The notes under the pieces: generated by a model | What the model saw: the letters and a program-made list of their open reading frames with translations, nothing else | The model's database searches: none | Told to the model about the DNA's origin: nothing | Program-made: the position numbers and the translations under genes | Assembly (NCBI GenBank): GCA_001311585.1 | Contig: BBBN01000129.1 | Coordinates: forward strand, 1 to 5,057 | Origin: Thermus sp. JCM 17653 | GTDB taxonomy: Bacteria; Deinococcota; Deinococci; Deinococcales; Thermaceae | Direction of reading: 5' to 3' | DNA: 5,057 nucleotides | Part shown: positions 1 through 5,057 of the stretch, one piece after another | Layout: each line of letters begins with the position of its first letter | Position numbering within the stretch: position 1 is the stretch's first letter

Positions 1-549
1 CTCCCCACGGCCAGCGTGGCCGCGGGGCCGGAAGACCTCGCCCGGCGGGTCCAGGCCCTCTTCTCCGGGCCCACCTTCCGGGTCTACACCAGCCGGGACC
101 GGCGGGGGGTGGAGCTCGGGGGGGCGGTGAAGAACGTCCTGGCCCTGGCGGCGGGCATGGTGGATGGCCTCAGGCTTGGGGACAACGCCAAGGCCGCCCT
201 CCTCACCCGGGGCCTTAGGGAGATGGTCCGCTTTGGCACCGCGCTTGGGGGAGAGGAGGCCACCTTCTACGGGCTTGCGGGCCTTGGGGACCTCCTGGCC
301 ACCGCCTACAGCCTTTACTCCCGCAACCGCGGGGCCGGGGAGAGGCTGGTGCGAGGGGAGGCCCGGGAGCGCCTCGAGGACCGGGGGGTGGTGGAAGGGC
401 TTTACGCGGTGCAGGCCATGGTGGCCTGGGGAAAGGAAGCGGGGGTGGAGCTTCCCATCGCCGAGGCCGTCTACCAGGTGGCCTACGGGGGCCTGGACCC
501 CCTGGCGGCCCTCAAGGCCCTTATGGCCCGGGAGCCCAAGGAGGAGTGA
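1..549 (+). CDS. gpsA: NAD(P)-dependent glycerol-3-phosphate dehydrogenase, C-terminal part (5' end outside window)
   Basis: GpsA is a cytosolic enzyme that reduces dihydroxyacetone phosphate to sn-glycerol 3-phosphate, the backbone for membrane glycerolipids. The frame is open from base 1, so the start and the N-terminal NAD(P)-binding Rossmann domain (about 140 residues) lie outside. The visible 182 residues begin at LPTASVAAG, the end of the nucleotide-binding domain, and then cover the all-helical substrate domain. That domain shows the family blocks GVELGGAVKNV (Lys at fragment residue 44 is the conserved catalytic lysine), DGLRLGDNAKAALLTRGL, TFYGLAGLGDLLAT and SLYSRNRGAG (the SRN arginine contacts substrate phosphate in the family). 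It ends normally at TGA 547-549, with a short acidic/basic tail. The frame is intact. A hairpin terminator follows about 25 bases downstream. A GTG at 16 is internal and is not the start. Confidence 0.95.
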   Translation, partial: LPTASVAAGPEDLARRVQALFSGPTFRVYTSRDRRGVELGGAVKNVLALAAGMVDGLRLGDNAKAALLTRGLREMVRFGTALGGEEATFYGLAGLGDLLATAYSLYSRNRGAGERLVRGEARERLEDRGVVEGLYAVQAMVAWGKEAGVELPIAEAVYQVAYGGLDPLAALKALMAREPKEE

Positions 550-572
550 GGCCGACCCGTGCGGGCCCCGGC

Positions 573-596
573 AAGAGGTCCCCAGGGGGCTTCTTT
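573..596 (+). terminator. probable intrinsic terminator after gpsA
   Basis: Bases 573-582 can pair with 586-595 (10 pairs including two G-T wobbles) around the three-base loop CAG. The upstream arm starts with A-rich sequence and the downstream arm ends CTTCTTT. It sits 23 bases after the gpsA stop and about 50 bases before the next start, where a terminator would be expected. The T-tract is short and interrupted by C, so efficiency is uncertain. No hairpin energy was computed. Confidence 0.45.
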
Positions 597-636
597 GGGG
601 TAGGCCGGGCGAAAGAAGCGAAAGGGGAGGGGGTCC

Positions 637-641
637 GGAGG
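637..641 (+). promoter_or_regulatory. Shine-Dalgarno site of the Uma2 gene
   Basis: GGAGG lies 4 bases before ATG 646. This supports 646 as the start rather than the in-frame ATG at 655 (13 bases away) or the out-of-phase ATG at 750, which has no such site. No clear -10/-35 pair is visible between the gpsA terminator and this site. Confidence 0.6.
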
Positions 642-645
642 TAGC

Positions 646-1181
646 ATGGAGAAAATGCTTGCCCGGAAGCCCCTTTCCCTGGAGCACTATCTGGAAGAGG
701 AGGCGGAAAGCCCTGTGAAGCGGGAGTTTTACCGAGCTTTCCCTACGCCATGGCCGGGGCCGGCGCCCTCCACAACCGGGTGGCCCTGAATATCGCCGCC
801 CGCTTCCTGGAGGCGGCCCGGCCCCGGGGGTGCCGGGTCTATATGAGCGACATGAAGCTCCGCATCCGGGACGAGGCGGTCTACTACCCGGACGTGATGG
901 TGGTCTGCGGGGAAGGCCCGCCCCACCCGTACTACGAGGAAGCCCCCTGTGCCGTGGTGGAGGTCCTCTCTCCCGCCACCGAGGCCTTGGACCGCAGGGA
1001 GAAACGGGCCATGTACCTGAGTCTGGATAGCCTCCAGGTCTACCTCCTGGTGGACCCGGAGAGGCGCCGCTTTACCGCCTACCGCCTCACCCCGGAGGCG
1101 GTTGTGGAGGAGGAGGGCGAGGAGGTGTACGTGCCCTGCCTGGACCTCCGCCTAACCCTCGAGGACGCCTTCCGGCTTTAA
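646..1181 (+). CDS. Uma2 family (DUF820) PD-(D/E)XK nuclease-like protein, one apparent frameshift near 736
   Basis: The first 30 codons read from ATG 646 (MEKMLARKPLSLEHYLEE..., ending KREFYR). The frame then breaks, and the rest is read one frame over from about 738 (FPYAMAGAGALHNRV...) to TAA 1179-1181. Adding one G at 736 (GC to GGC) gives one 178-residue protein, close to the usual Uma2 length of 180-190. Family signatures are present in the reconstructed numbering: YYPDVMVVC (Asp83), AVVEVLSPATEALDRREK (Glu106, Asp116, Lys120) and VYLLVDPERRRFTAYRL. The fold is that of restriction-type nucleases. Uma2 proteins are abundant in cyanobacteria, Thermus and Chloroflexi, but their biological role is poorly known, so nuclease activity here is family inference. 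The gene is codirectional with gpsA but separated by a probable terminator. Its stop overlaps that of the convergent hydrolase. Annotation from ATG 750 alone would lose about 35 N-terminal residues. Confidence 0.85.
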
Positions 1182-1886
1182 AAGAACTCGGCGAGGAAAC
1201 CCAGAAGCGCGGTGCGGAAGGCCTTGGGGTTTTCCAGGTTGGCGAGGTGGCCCGTCTCCGGAAGGATGAGCATGCGGCGTCGGGGAGGGCCTTCCACATG
1301 CGCTTGGCCTCCTCCGGAGGGGTGAGGGTGTCCTCCTCCCCCACGAGGACCAGGGCGGGCACCTGCATCCGGGAAAGGAGGGGGGTGGAGTCGGGCCTTT
1401 CCGCGAGGGCGGTGAGGCTTTCCGCCACGGCCTCGGGGCTAGCCTCCAGAAGGATCGCCTTGGCCTTCTCCACCACCTCGGGCTTGGTGGCCTGGGTCGT
1501 CCGGCCCAGGTGGCTTGGGAGGAGGGCTTCGGGCAGGAAACCCACCCCCTCCTTGAGCACCCTCTCCCTAAGGGCGTAGCGGTTCCTCTTGGCCTCCTCC
1601 GCGTCGGGCCCTGCGCGGGTGCTGGAGAGGACCACGCCCAAGAAGCGCTCCGGGGCCCTCCGGAAGAGCTCAAAGGCGAGGTACCCCCCCATGGAAAGCC
1701 CCACGAAGACCCCCCGCTCCAGCCCCGCTTCCTCCATTTCCCGGAGCACCTTCCCCGCGGCCTCTCCCAAAGGGAGCCCCAGGTAGTGGGGGGCGAGGAC
1801 GGGGAGGCGGGTCTTGAGAAGGGCCACCTCCTTCTCCACATCCTGGGGCTATAGGGGAAGGCGTGCAGAAAGACCACGCCCTTCAT
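1178..1886 (-). CDS. alpha/beta hydrolase, two apparent frameshifts (about 1836 and 1277)
   Basis: Three frames joined end to end give one 236-residue alpha/beta hydrolase. The start is ATG 1886 (MKGVVFLHAFPYSPRMW), with GGAGG 4 bases upstream. The frame then changes near 1836 (one G missing after TGG) into EKEVALLKTRLPVLAPHYLG..., and changes again near 1277 (one C missing in a C run) into RMLILPETGHLANLENPKAF, ending at TAA 1180-1178. The full catalytic triad is visible: Ser65 in the elbow GLSMGGY, Asp186 in VLVGEEDTLTPP and His214 in ETGHLANLE (codon 1247-1249). The oxyanion-hole strand reads LHAFP. The length fits small single-domain hydrolases of the 3-oxoadipate enol-lactonase/RsbQ/BioH type, but the substrate cannot be deduced. 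It is the last gene of the minus-strand run and overlaps the preceding 68-residue gene at ATGA, so its translation is probably coupled. An intact triad argues against a decayed gene. Confidence 0.85.
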
Positions 1887-2088
1887 GCTTCCTCCACCAC
1901 GGCTTCGCCCTTGAGGCCCAGGGCCTCGAGGCGGGCGATGAGGCCCGGGTCCTCCACGATGACCACGTTCTCCTTGCCCAGGGTCCTGGCCCGGATCTTC
2001 CCCTCCTTGGCGGCTTCCTTCCAGGCTCCATGAGGTCGGGGTGCGCTACCAGGAGGGGCGTCACCTTGTGGGCTGGGTAGCGCTTCAC
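1883..2088 (-). CDS. unrecognised 68-residue protein overlapping sufU, one apparent frameshift near 2025
   Basis: I do not recognise this family. The start is GTG 2088-2086, inside the last codons of sufU (GTGA overlap), with GGAGG 7 bases upstream (2100-2096). The first part reads MKRYPAHKVTPLLVAHPDLME. One base is then missing (GAGGCC appears as GAGCC near 2025), and the next frame continues WKEAAKEGKIRARTLG, KENVVIVEDPGLIARL and EALGLKGEAVVEEA, ending at TGA 1885-1883, which overlaps the hydrolase ATG. The reconstructed protein has 68 residues, no cysteine, no membrane segment and no signal peptide. It is charged and looks like a small alpha/beta soluble domain. Perfect stop/start overlaps at both ends and a good ribosome site make it a credible gene although the frame is broken. 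Its place directly after sufU suggests a link to Fe-S or cysteine-sulfur handling, but nothing in the sequence itself shows this. Confidence 0.7.
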
Positions 2089-2501
2089 TTTAAGGCCTCC
2101 TCCAGGGCGTGCCAGGCCAGGGTGGCGCACTTCACCCGGGCGGGGAGCTTGGCCACCCCCTGGAAGGCGAGGAGGTCGCCCAAGGAGGGGTCCGGGGGGG
2201 CGCCCTCCACCACCATGGCCTGGAACTTCCGGGAAAGCTCCAGGGCCTCTTCCACCTTCTTCCCCTTCACCGCCTCGGTCATGAGGGAGGCGCTTGCGGT
2301 GCTGATGGCGCAACCCTGGCCTTGGAAGCGGATGTCGGCGATGGTGTCCCCTTCCAGGAGCACCATCACCTCCACCTGGTCCCCGCAGGAGGGGTTCATC
2401 CCCCCGGCCTGCTTGGTGGCCTGGGGCAGGGCCCCGAAGTTCCTGGGGCTCTGGTAGTGGTCCAGGAGGATCTCCCGGTAAAGCTCGTCAAGGACGCTCA
2501 T
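2085..2501 (-). CDS. sufU: SufU-type Fe-S scaffold / sulfur acceptor protein
   Basis: SufU accepts persulfide sulfur from SufS for Fe-S cluster assembly. In Firmicutes it is a zinc protein that stimulates SufS, and in older naming it is an IscU/NifU N-terminal homologue. The 138-residue frame is intact. It shows the opening LYREILLDHYQSPRNFG and the three conserved cysteines: Cys39 in NPSCGD (with Asp41), Cys64 in GQGCAIS and Cys125 in VKCATLAW. These match the Cys/Asp/Cys/Cys ligand set of Bacillus SufU. The roughly 20-residue stretch between the second and third cysteine regions (around VEGAPPDPSLGDLLAFQGV) is the SufU-type insertion that separates it from true IscU. It starts at ATG 2501, 7 bases after the sufS stop, with no good Shine-Dalgarno site but TATAAT 6 bases before the ATG. 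Its stop overlaps the next gene's GTG. I recall a solved T. thermophilus IscU/SufU structure resembling this protein (unchecked). Confidence 0.95.
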   Translation of the reverse strand: MSVLDELYREILLDHYQSPRNFGALPQATKQAGGMNPSCGDQVEVMVLLEGDTIADIRFQGQGCAISTASASLMTEAVKGKKVEEALELSRKFQAMVVEGAPPDPSLGDLLAFQGVAKLPARVKCATLAWHALEEALK

Positions 2502-2507
2502 TGGTCC

Positions 2508-2513
2508 ATTATA
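2508..2513 (-). promoter_or_regulatory. candidate leaderless -10 element (TATAAT) for sufU
   Basis: On the minus strand the end of sufS reads CTATAATGGACCAATG. TATAAT is a perfect -10 hexamer and ends 6 bases before the sufU ATG, so transcription would start at or next to the start codon. Leaderless mRNAs with TANNNT at this distance are well known in Deinococcus-Thermus. No recognisable -35 is seen 16-18 bases upstream, and the hexamer overlaps the sufS codons for the last Leu and the stop (CTA TAA), so chance cannot be excluded. Confidence 0.4.
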
Positions 2514-3723
2514 GCCAGGCCCGGTACTTGGCCTCTATCCTTAGAAGGGCTTCCACAAAGCGGTCCACCTCCTCCTTGGTGTTGTAGAGGTAAAAGCTCG
2601 CCCGGGCGGTGGCCGCAAGGCCGAGCTTCCGGTGCAGGGGCTGGGCGCAGTGGTGCCCGGCGCGCACGGCGATCCCCTCCTGGTCCAGGAAGGTGGCGAG
2701 GTCGTGGGCGTGGAGGCGGCCTAAGGTGAAGGGGATGACCCCGCCCCGGTCCAGTCCCCTAGGCCCGTAGACCCGGAGGTGCGGGACCTCCTCCAGGCGC
2801 TTTAGGGCGTACTCCAGAAGGGCCCGGTCGTGGGCGAAGACCCTTTCCATCCCCACCTCCATGAGGTAGCAGGCCGCCTCCCCCAAGGCGATGGCCTCGG
2901 CGATGGGGGGCGTGCCCGCCTCAAAGCGCTGGGGCGGGGGGGCGTAGGTGGAGCGGTCCACGTGGACCTCGCGGATCATCTCCCCGCCTCCCAGGAAGGG
3001 CATCATCCCCTCCAGGACCTCGTACCGCCCCCAAAGGACCCCGGCCCCCGTGGGCCCCAGCATCTTGTGCCCGGAGAGGGCGAAGAAGTCGGCCCCCAGG
3101 GCCTTCACGTCCACGGGGAGGTGGGGGGCGGACTGGGCCCCGTCCACCACCACCAACGCCCCCGCTTCCTTGGCCCTCTTGGCGATCTCGGCCACGGGGT
3201 TGATGGTGCCGAGGACGTTGGACATGTGGACCAGGGAGACCGCCTTGGTCCTTTCCGTGAGGAGGTCGTCCAAAGCGCTCAGGTCCAGCCGCCCCTCCTC
3301 GGTGAGGGGGATGGCCTTCACCCTGGCCCCCTTGAGGCCCGCCACCAGGTGCCAGGGGACGAGGCCCGCGTGGTGCTCCATCTCCGTGACCAGGACCTCG
3401 TCCCCCTCCCTGAGGTTCCTTAGGCCCCAGGCGTAGGCCACCAGGTTCATGGCCTCGGTGGTGTTGCGCACGAAGACGATCTCCTGGGGCTCGGCGTTGA
3501 GGAAGCGGGCTAGGCGCCTACGGGCCTCCTCGTAGGCCTCGGTGGCCTCGGCGGAAAGCCAGTAGGCGCCCCGGTGGACGTTGGCGTTCAAGGTCTCGTA
3601 GTAGCGCCTTAGGGCCTCTATGACCCGTTTGGGCTTCTGGCTCGTGGCGGCGGAGTCCAGGTAGACGAGCTCCGGGCGCTGGGCGAGGAGGGGGAAATCC
3701 TCCCTTAGGGCGCTTAGCTCCAT
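2509..3723 (-). CDS. sufS: cysteine desulfurase SufS (group II, PLP-dependent)
   Basis: SufS removes sulfur from L-cysteine, giving alanine and an enzyme-bound persulfide that is handed to SufU for Fe-S cluster building. The 404-residue frame is intact and has the family's usual length. Visible residues: the PLP-stacking His117 in EMEHHAGLVPW, Asp194 in VVVDGAQSAPH, Gln197, the Schiff-base Lys220 in LSGHKMLGPTG, RFEAGTPP (268-273, cofactor/dimer contact), the catalytic Cys359 in VRAGHHCAQPLH and Arg374 in ATARASFYLYN. The short cysteine loop and RAGHHCAQP mark SufS/group II rather than IscS/NifS. Start ATG 3723 gives the expected N-terminus (LREDFPLL...YLDSAATSQKP). The nearest GGAGG is 19 bases away, too far to be its ribosome site, while TAAACT lies 6 bases before the ATG, pointing to a leaderless transcript. 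sufBCD is not in this window. Confidence 0.97.
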   Translation of the reverse strand: MELSALREDFPLLAQRPELVYLDSAATSQKPKRVIEALRRYYETLNANVHRGAYWLSAEATEAYEEARRRLARFLNAEPQEIVFVRNTTEAMNLVAYAWGLRNLREGDEVLVTEMEHHAGLVPWHLVAGLKGARVKAIPLTEEGRLDLSALDDLLTERTKAVSLVHMSNVLGTINPVAEIAKRAKEAGALVVVDGAQSAPHLPVDVKALGADFFALSGHKMLGPTGAGVLWGRYEVLEGMMPFLGGGEMIREVHVDRSTYAPPPQRFEAGTPPIAEAIALGEAACYLMEVGMERVFAHDRALLEYALKRLEEVPHLRVYGPRGLDRGGVIPFTLGRLHAHDLATFLDQEGIAVRAGHHCAQPLHRKLGLAATARASFYLYNTKEEVDRFVEALLRIEAKYRAWL

Positions 3724-3729
3724 GCCCTA

Positions 3730-3735
3730 AGTTTA
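3730..3735 (-). promoter_or_regulatory. candidate leaderless -10 element (TAAACT) for sufS
   Basis: The minus strand reads TAAACT-TAGGGC-ATG before sufS, a TANNNT hexamer 6 bases from the start codon and the same spacing as at sufU. sufS has no usable Shine-Dalgarno site, which fits leaderless initiation. No -35 match is visible; that region is occupied by an inverted repeat instead. This would let sufS be transcribed apart from copA and the SHOCT gene. Confidence 0.4.
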
Positions 3736-3758
3736 CGCCCTGCCTCCATGGGCGGGCG
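3736..3758. repeat. inverted repeat just upstream of the sufS -10
   Basis: CGCCC (3736-3740) pairs with GGGCG (3754-3758) and GCC (3742-3744) with GGC (3751-3753), leaving T3741 unpaired and a six-base loop TCCATG. It fills the 36-base gap between the SHOCT gene stop and the sufS -10, where a -35 or an operator would lie. As a terminator for the SHOCT/copA transcript it lacks a following T-run. In such G+C-rich DNA an 8-pair stem can arise by chance. Confidence 0.3.
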
Positions 3759-3759
3759 C

Positions 3760-3972
3760 TTAGGCGAGGTCCCGCTTCATGCGCTCAAAGGTCTCCTTGT
3801 CTATCTCCCCCCGGGCGTACCGCTCCCTCAAAACCTCCAGGGCCCGGTCCCGCCTTTCCGGGGCCAGGTACCGGACGAGCCAGTAGACGAAGAGGCCCAG
3901 GAGGACGAACCAGAGGAGGCCGAAGAGGGGCCCCCACCAGCCCAGGTACCAGCCGCTTCCGCACCACCACAT
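3760..3972 (-). CDS. small membrane protein with C-terminal SHOCT domain
   Basis: This is a 70-residue protein. It has a Trp/Gly-rich N-terminus with one Cys (MWWCGSGWYLGWW), one membrane segment at about residues 13-36 (GPLFGLLWFVLLGLFVYWLV), a basic stop-transfer stretch (RYLAPERRDR), and a C-terminal SHOCT motif, ALEVLRERYARGEIDKETF. SHOCT (short C-terminal domain) is a helical module often tied to oligomerisation; its exact role here is unknown. Such short membrane-SHOCT proteins are often found beside heavy-metal ATPases, and here the gene follows copA by 37 bases. The start was chosen from the ribosome site: GGAGG at 3985-3981 is 8 bases before ATG 3972, 2 bases before ATG 3978, and overlaps the GTG at 3981, so the longer 72- and 73-residue versions are less likely. 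It ends at TAA 3762-3760, and the frame is intact. A copper-related role is inference from position. Confidence 0.85.
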   Translation of the reverse strand: MWWCGSGWYLGWWGPLFGLLWFVLLGLFVYWLVRYLAPERRDRALEVLRERYARGEIDKETFERMKRDLA

Positions 3973-3980
3973 GCCCATCA

Positions 3981-3985
3981 CCTCC
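3981..3985 (-). promoter_or_regulatory. Shine-Dalgarno site that decides the SHOCT gene start
   Basis: The minus strand reads CGGAGGTGATGGGCATG. GGAGG is ideally placed (8 bases) for the third in-frame start codon, ATG 3972. The GTG at 3981 shares its first base with the site and ATG 3978 is only 2 bases away, so both are poor starts. Confidence 0.6.
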
Positions 3986-4009
3986 GAGGGTTACCTTAGC
4001 TCGGTTGGG

Positions 4010-5057
4010 TTAAGCCCCAGTAAAGCCTTGGGGCCGGAAACCCCGTAGCCTCAGGGAGTTGGTGAGGACGAAGAGGCTACTGAGGCTCATGGCCGCCGCG
4101 GCCAGCATGGGGTTGAGGAGGAGGCCGGTGAAGGGGTAAAGCGCCCCCGCGGCCACGGGGATGAGGACCAGGTTGTAGCGTAGGCCCAGAAGAAGTTGAG
4201 GTAGATGGTGCGCAAGGTGCGCCTCGCGAGCCGGACCGCGTTTACCACCCCCCAAAGGTCAGGGGTGAGGAGGACCACGTCCCCGGCCTCGAGGGCGATG
4301 TCCGTGCCGCTCCCCATGGCGAGGCCCACGTCGGCCTGGGCTAAGGCGGCGGCGTCGTTGATGCCGTCTCCCACGAAGACCACCTTCCGCCCCTCGGCCT
4401 GGAGCTTCCGAATGGCCTTCACCTTTCCTTCGGGCCTCACCCCGGCGAGGACCTCGTCGATGCCCAGGGCTTCCGCCACCCGCCGGGCCGGGGCGGGGTG
4501 GTCCCCGGTGAGGAGGACGAGCTTCAGGCCCAGGCTTTCAGGGCCGCCGCCACCCCCTGGGCCTCGGGCCTTGGGGGGTCAAAGACGGCGAAGGCGGCGA
4601 GAAGGCGGCCTTCCTCCGCCAGGTAGAGGGGGGTGTACCCTTCCTCGGGGAGGGCCTTGGCCTCCTCGGGAAGGGGCACGCCCAGGCGCTCCATGAGGGC
4701 GGGGCCTCCCAGGTGGAGGCGCCTTCCTTCCATCCGGCCCTCCACCCCCTCCCCGGGAAGGCCCGCACCTCCTCCGCTTGGGCCTGGGGCAGGCCCTTCG
4801 CCGCCTCCAGCACCGCCTTGGCCAGGGGGTGTTCGCTTCCCCTTTCCAGGGCGGCGGCAAGCCTTAGGGCCTCCTCCCGGGAAAGGCCGAAGGGGAGAAC
4901 CTTGACCAGGGTGGGCTTCCCCTTGGTGAGGGTCCCGGTCTTGTCCAGGACCACGGTGTCCGCCCGGGCCAGGGCCTCGAGGGCCGTTCCCTTGCGGAAG
5001 AGGAGGCCCATCTGGGCCGCCCGCCCCGTGGCCACGGCGATGGCCGCCGGGGTGGCG
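4010..5057 (-). CDS. copA: Cu(I)-exporting P1B-type ATPase, C-terminal half, three apparent frameshifts
   Basis: CopA pumps Cu(I) out of the cytoplasm using ATP. The 5' part (metal-binding domain if present, first membrane helices, A-domain and CPC motif) lies outside. The frame enters right after CPC at [17 protein letters not shown]. The visible 349 residues (after repair) contain the phosphorylation motif LDKTGTLT (Asp38 of the fragment, codons 4945-4931), the nucleotide-domain [10 protein letters not shown] (His76-Pro77), LTGDHP, VGDGIND (4371-4354), membrane helix 7 with FFWAYAYN and helix 8 with MSLSS (4090-4076). The YN and MxxSS signatures mark the Cu(I)/Ag(I) class P1B-1. It ends at TAA 4012-4010. 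The frame breaks near 4747 (five C where six restore [12 protein letters not shown]), near 4534 (restores [15 protein letters not shown]) and near 4178 (restores AYAYN). Each is a one-base loss in a G/C run. All motifs survive, so sequence error is likelier than a dead gene. Confidence 0.93.

Noticed and set aside
750..1181. Uma2 gene starting at ATG 750 as a complete short gene
   Set aside because: The upstream frame from 646 encodes the conserved Uma2 N-terminal region and has a ribosome site, whereas 750 has none. A frameshift joins the two.
2109..3423. Long plus-strand open frames opposite sufU and sufS (about 206 and 197 codons)
   Set aside because: They are antisense shadows of intact, well-recognised genes. 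Such frames are common in G+C-rich DNA, and their His/Gly/Pro/Arg-rich translations resemble no protein family.
3993..3998. TAAGGT as a -10 element for the SHOCT gene
   Set aside because: A start 6-7 bases downstream would fall inside or next to the Shine-Dalgarno site at 3985-3981, leaving no usable leader, and there is no -35.
3988..4013. Two GGTTA-type repeats between copA and the SHOCT gene
   Set aside because: Five or six matching bases about 19 apart with no symmetry; too short to support an operator or a terminator.
4150..4749. Programmed ribosomal frameshifting in copA, as known in E. coli copA
   Set aside because: E. coli uses an A-rich slippery site near the N-terminus. Here there are three breaks in the catalytic half with no slippery A/T heptamer, and identical one-base losses occur in unrelated neighbouring genes.

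Overview
The window looks like a piece of a Thermus (Deinococcus-Thermus) chromosome. It is very G+C rich, with G or C at most third codon positions and almost no intergenic space. Every recognisable protein (GpsA, SufS, SufU, CopA) has the Ala/Leu/Glu/Arg/Val-heavy composition of a thermophile of that group. The assignment rests on composition and my familiarity with Thermus proteins, not on a search.

Plus strand, left: the window opens inside gpsA (glycerol-3-phosphate dehydrogenase, C-terminal 182 residues). A 96-base gap follows that holds a probable hairpin terminator and the ribosome site of a Uma2-family (DUF820, PD-(D/E)XK fold) gene. The Uma2 gene meets an alpha/beta hydrolase gene head-on, and the two share a palindromic TTAA as their stop codons.

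Minus strand, right to left, a tight run of genes: the C-terminal half of a Cu(I)-transporting P1B-type ATPase (copA, 5' end outside the window), a 70-residue membrane-anchored SHOCT-domain protein, cysteine desulfurase sufS, scaffold/sulfur-acceptor sufU, an unrecognised 68-residue gene and the alpha/beta hydrolase. sufS and sufU are 7 bases apart. The 68-residue gene overlaps sufU at GTGA and the hydrolase at ATGA, so the last three genes are probably translationally coupled. Both sufS and sufU have a TANNNT -10-like hexamer exactly 6 bases before the ATG, the arrangement of leaderless Deinococcus-Thermus promoters.

Functionally, SufS takes sulfur from cysteine and passes it to SufU for Fe-S cluster assembly (SufBCD is not here). 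CopA exports Cu(I), which damages Fe-S clusters, so the copper and suf genes make biological sense side by side; co-regulation is only an inference.

The main oddity is that four genes (Uma2, hydrolase, 68-residue gene, copA) carry seven frameshifts in total. Every one is a one-base loss that is repaired by lengthening a G or C run by one. The reconstructed proteins keep their catalytic motifs, so I read these as sequencing/assembly errors rather than decayed genes. I found no RNA gene, CRISPR array, insertion sequence or clearly new system.
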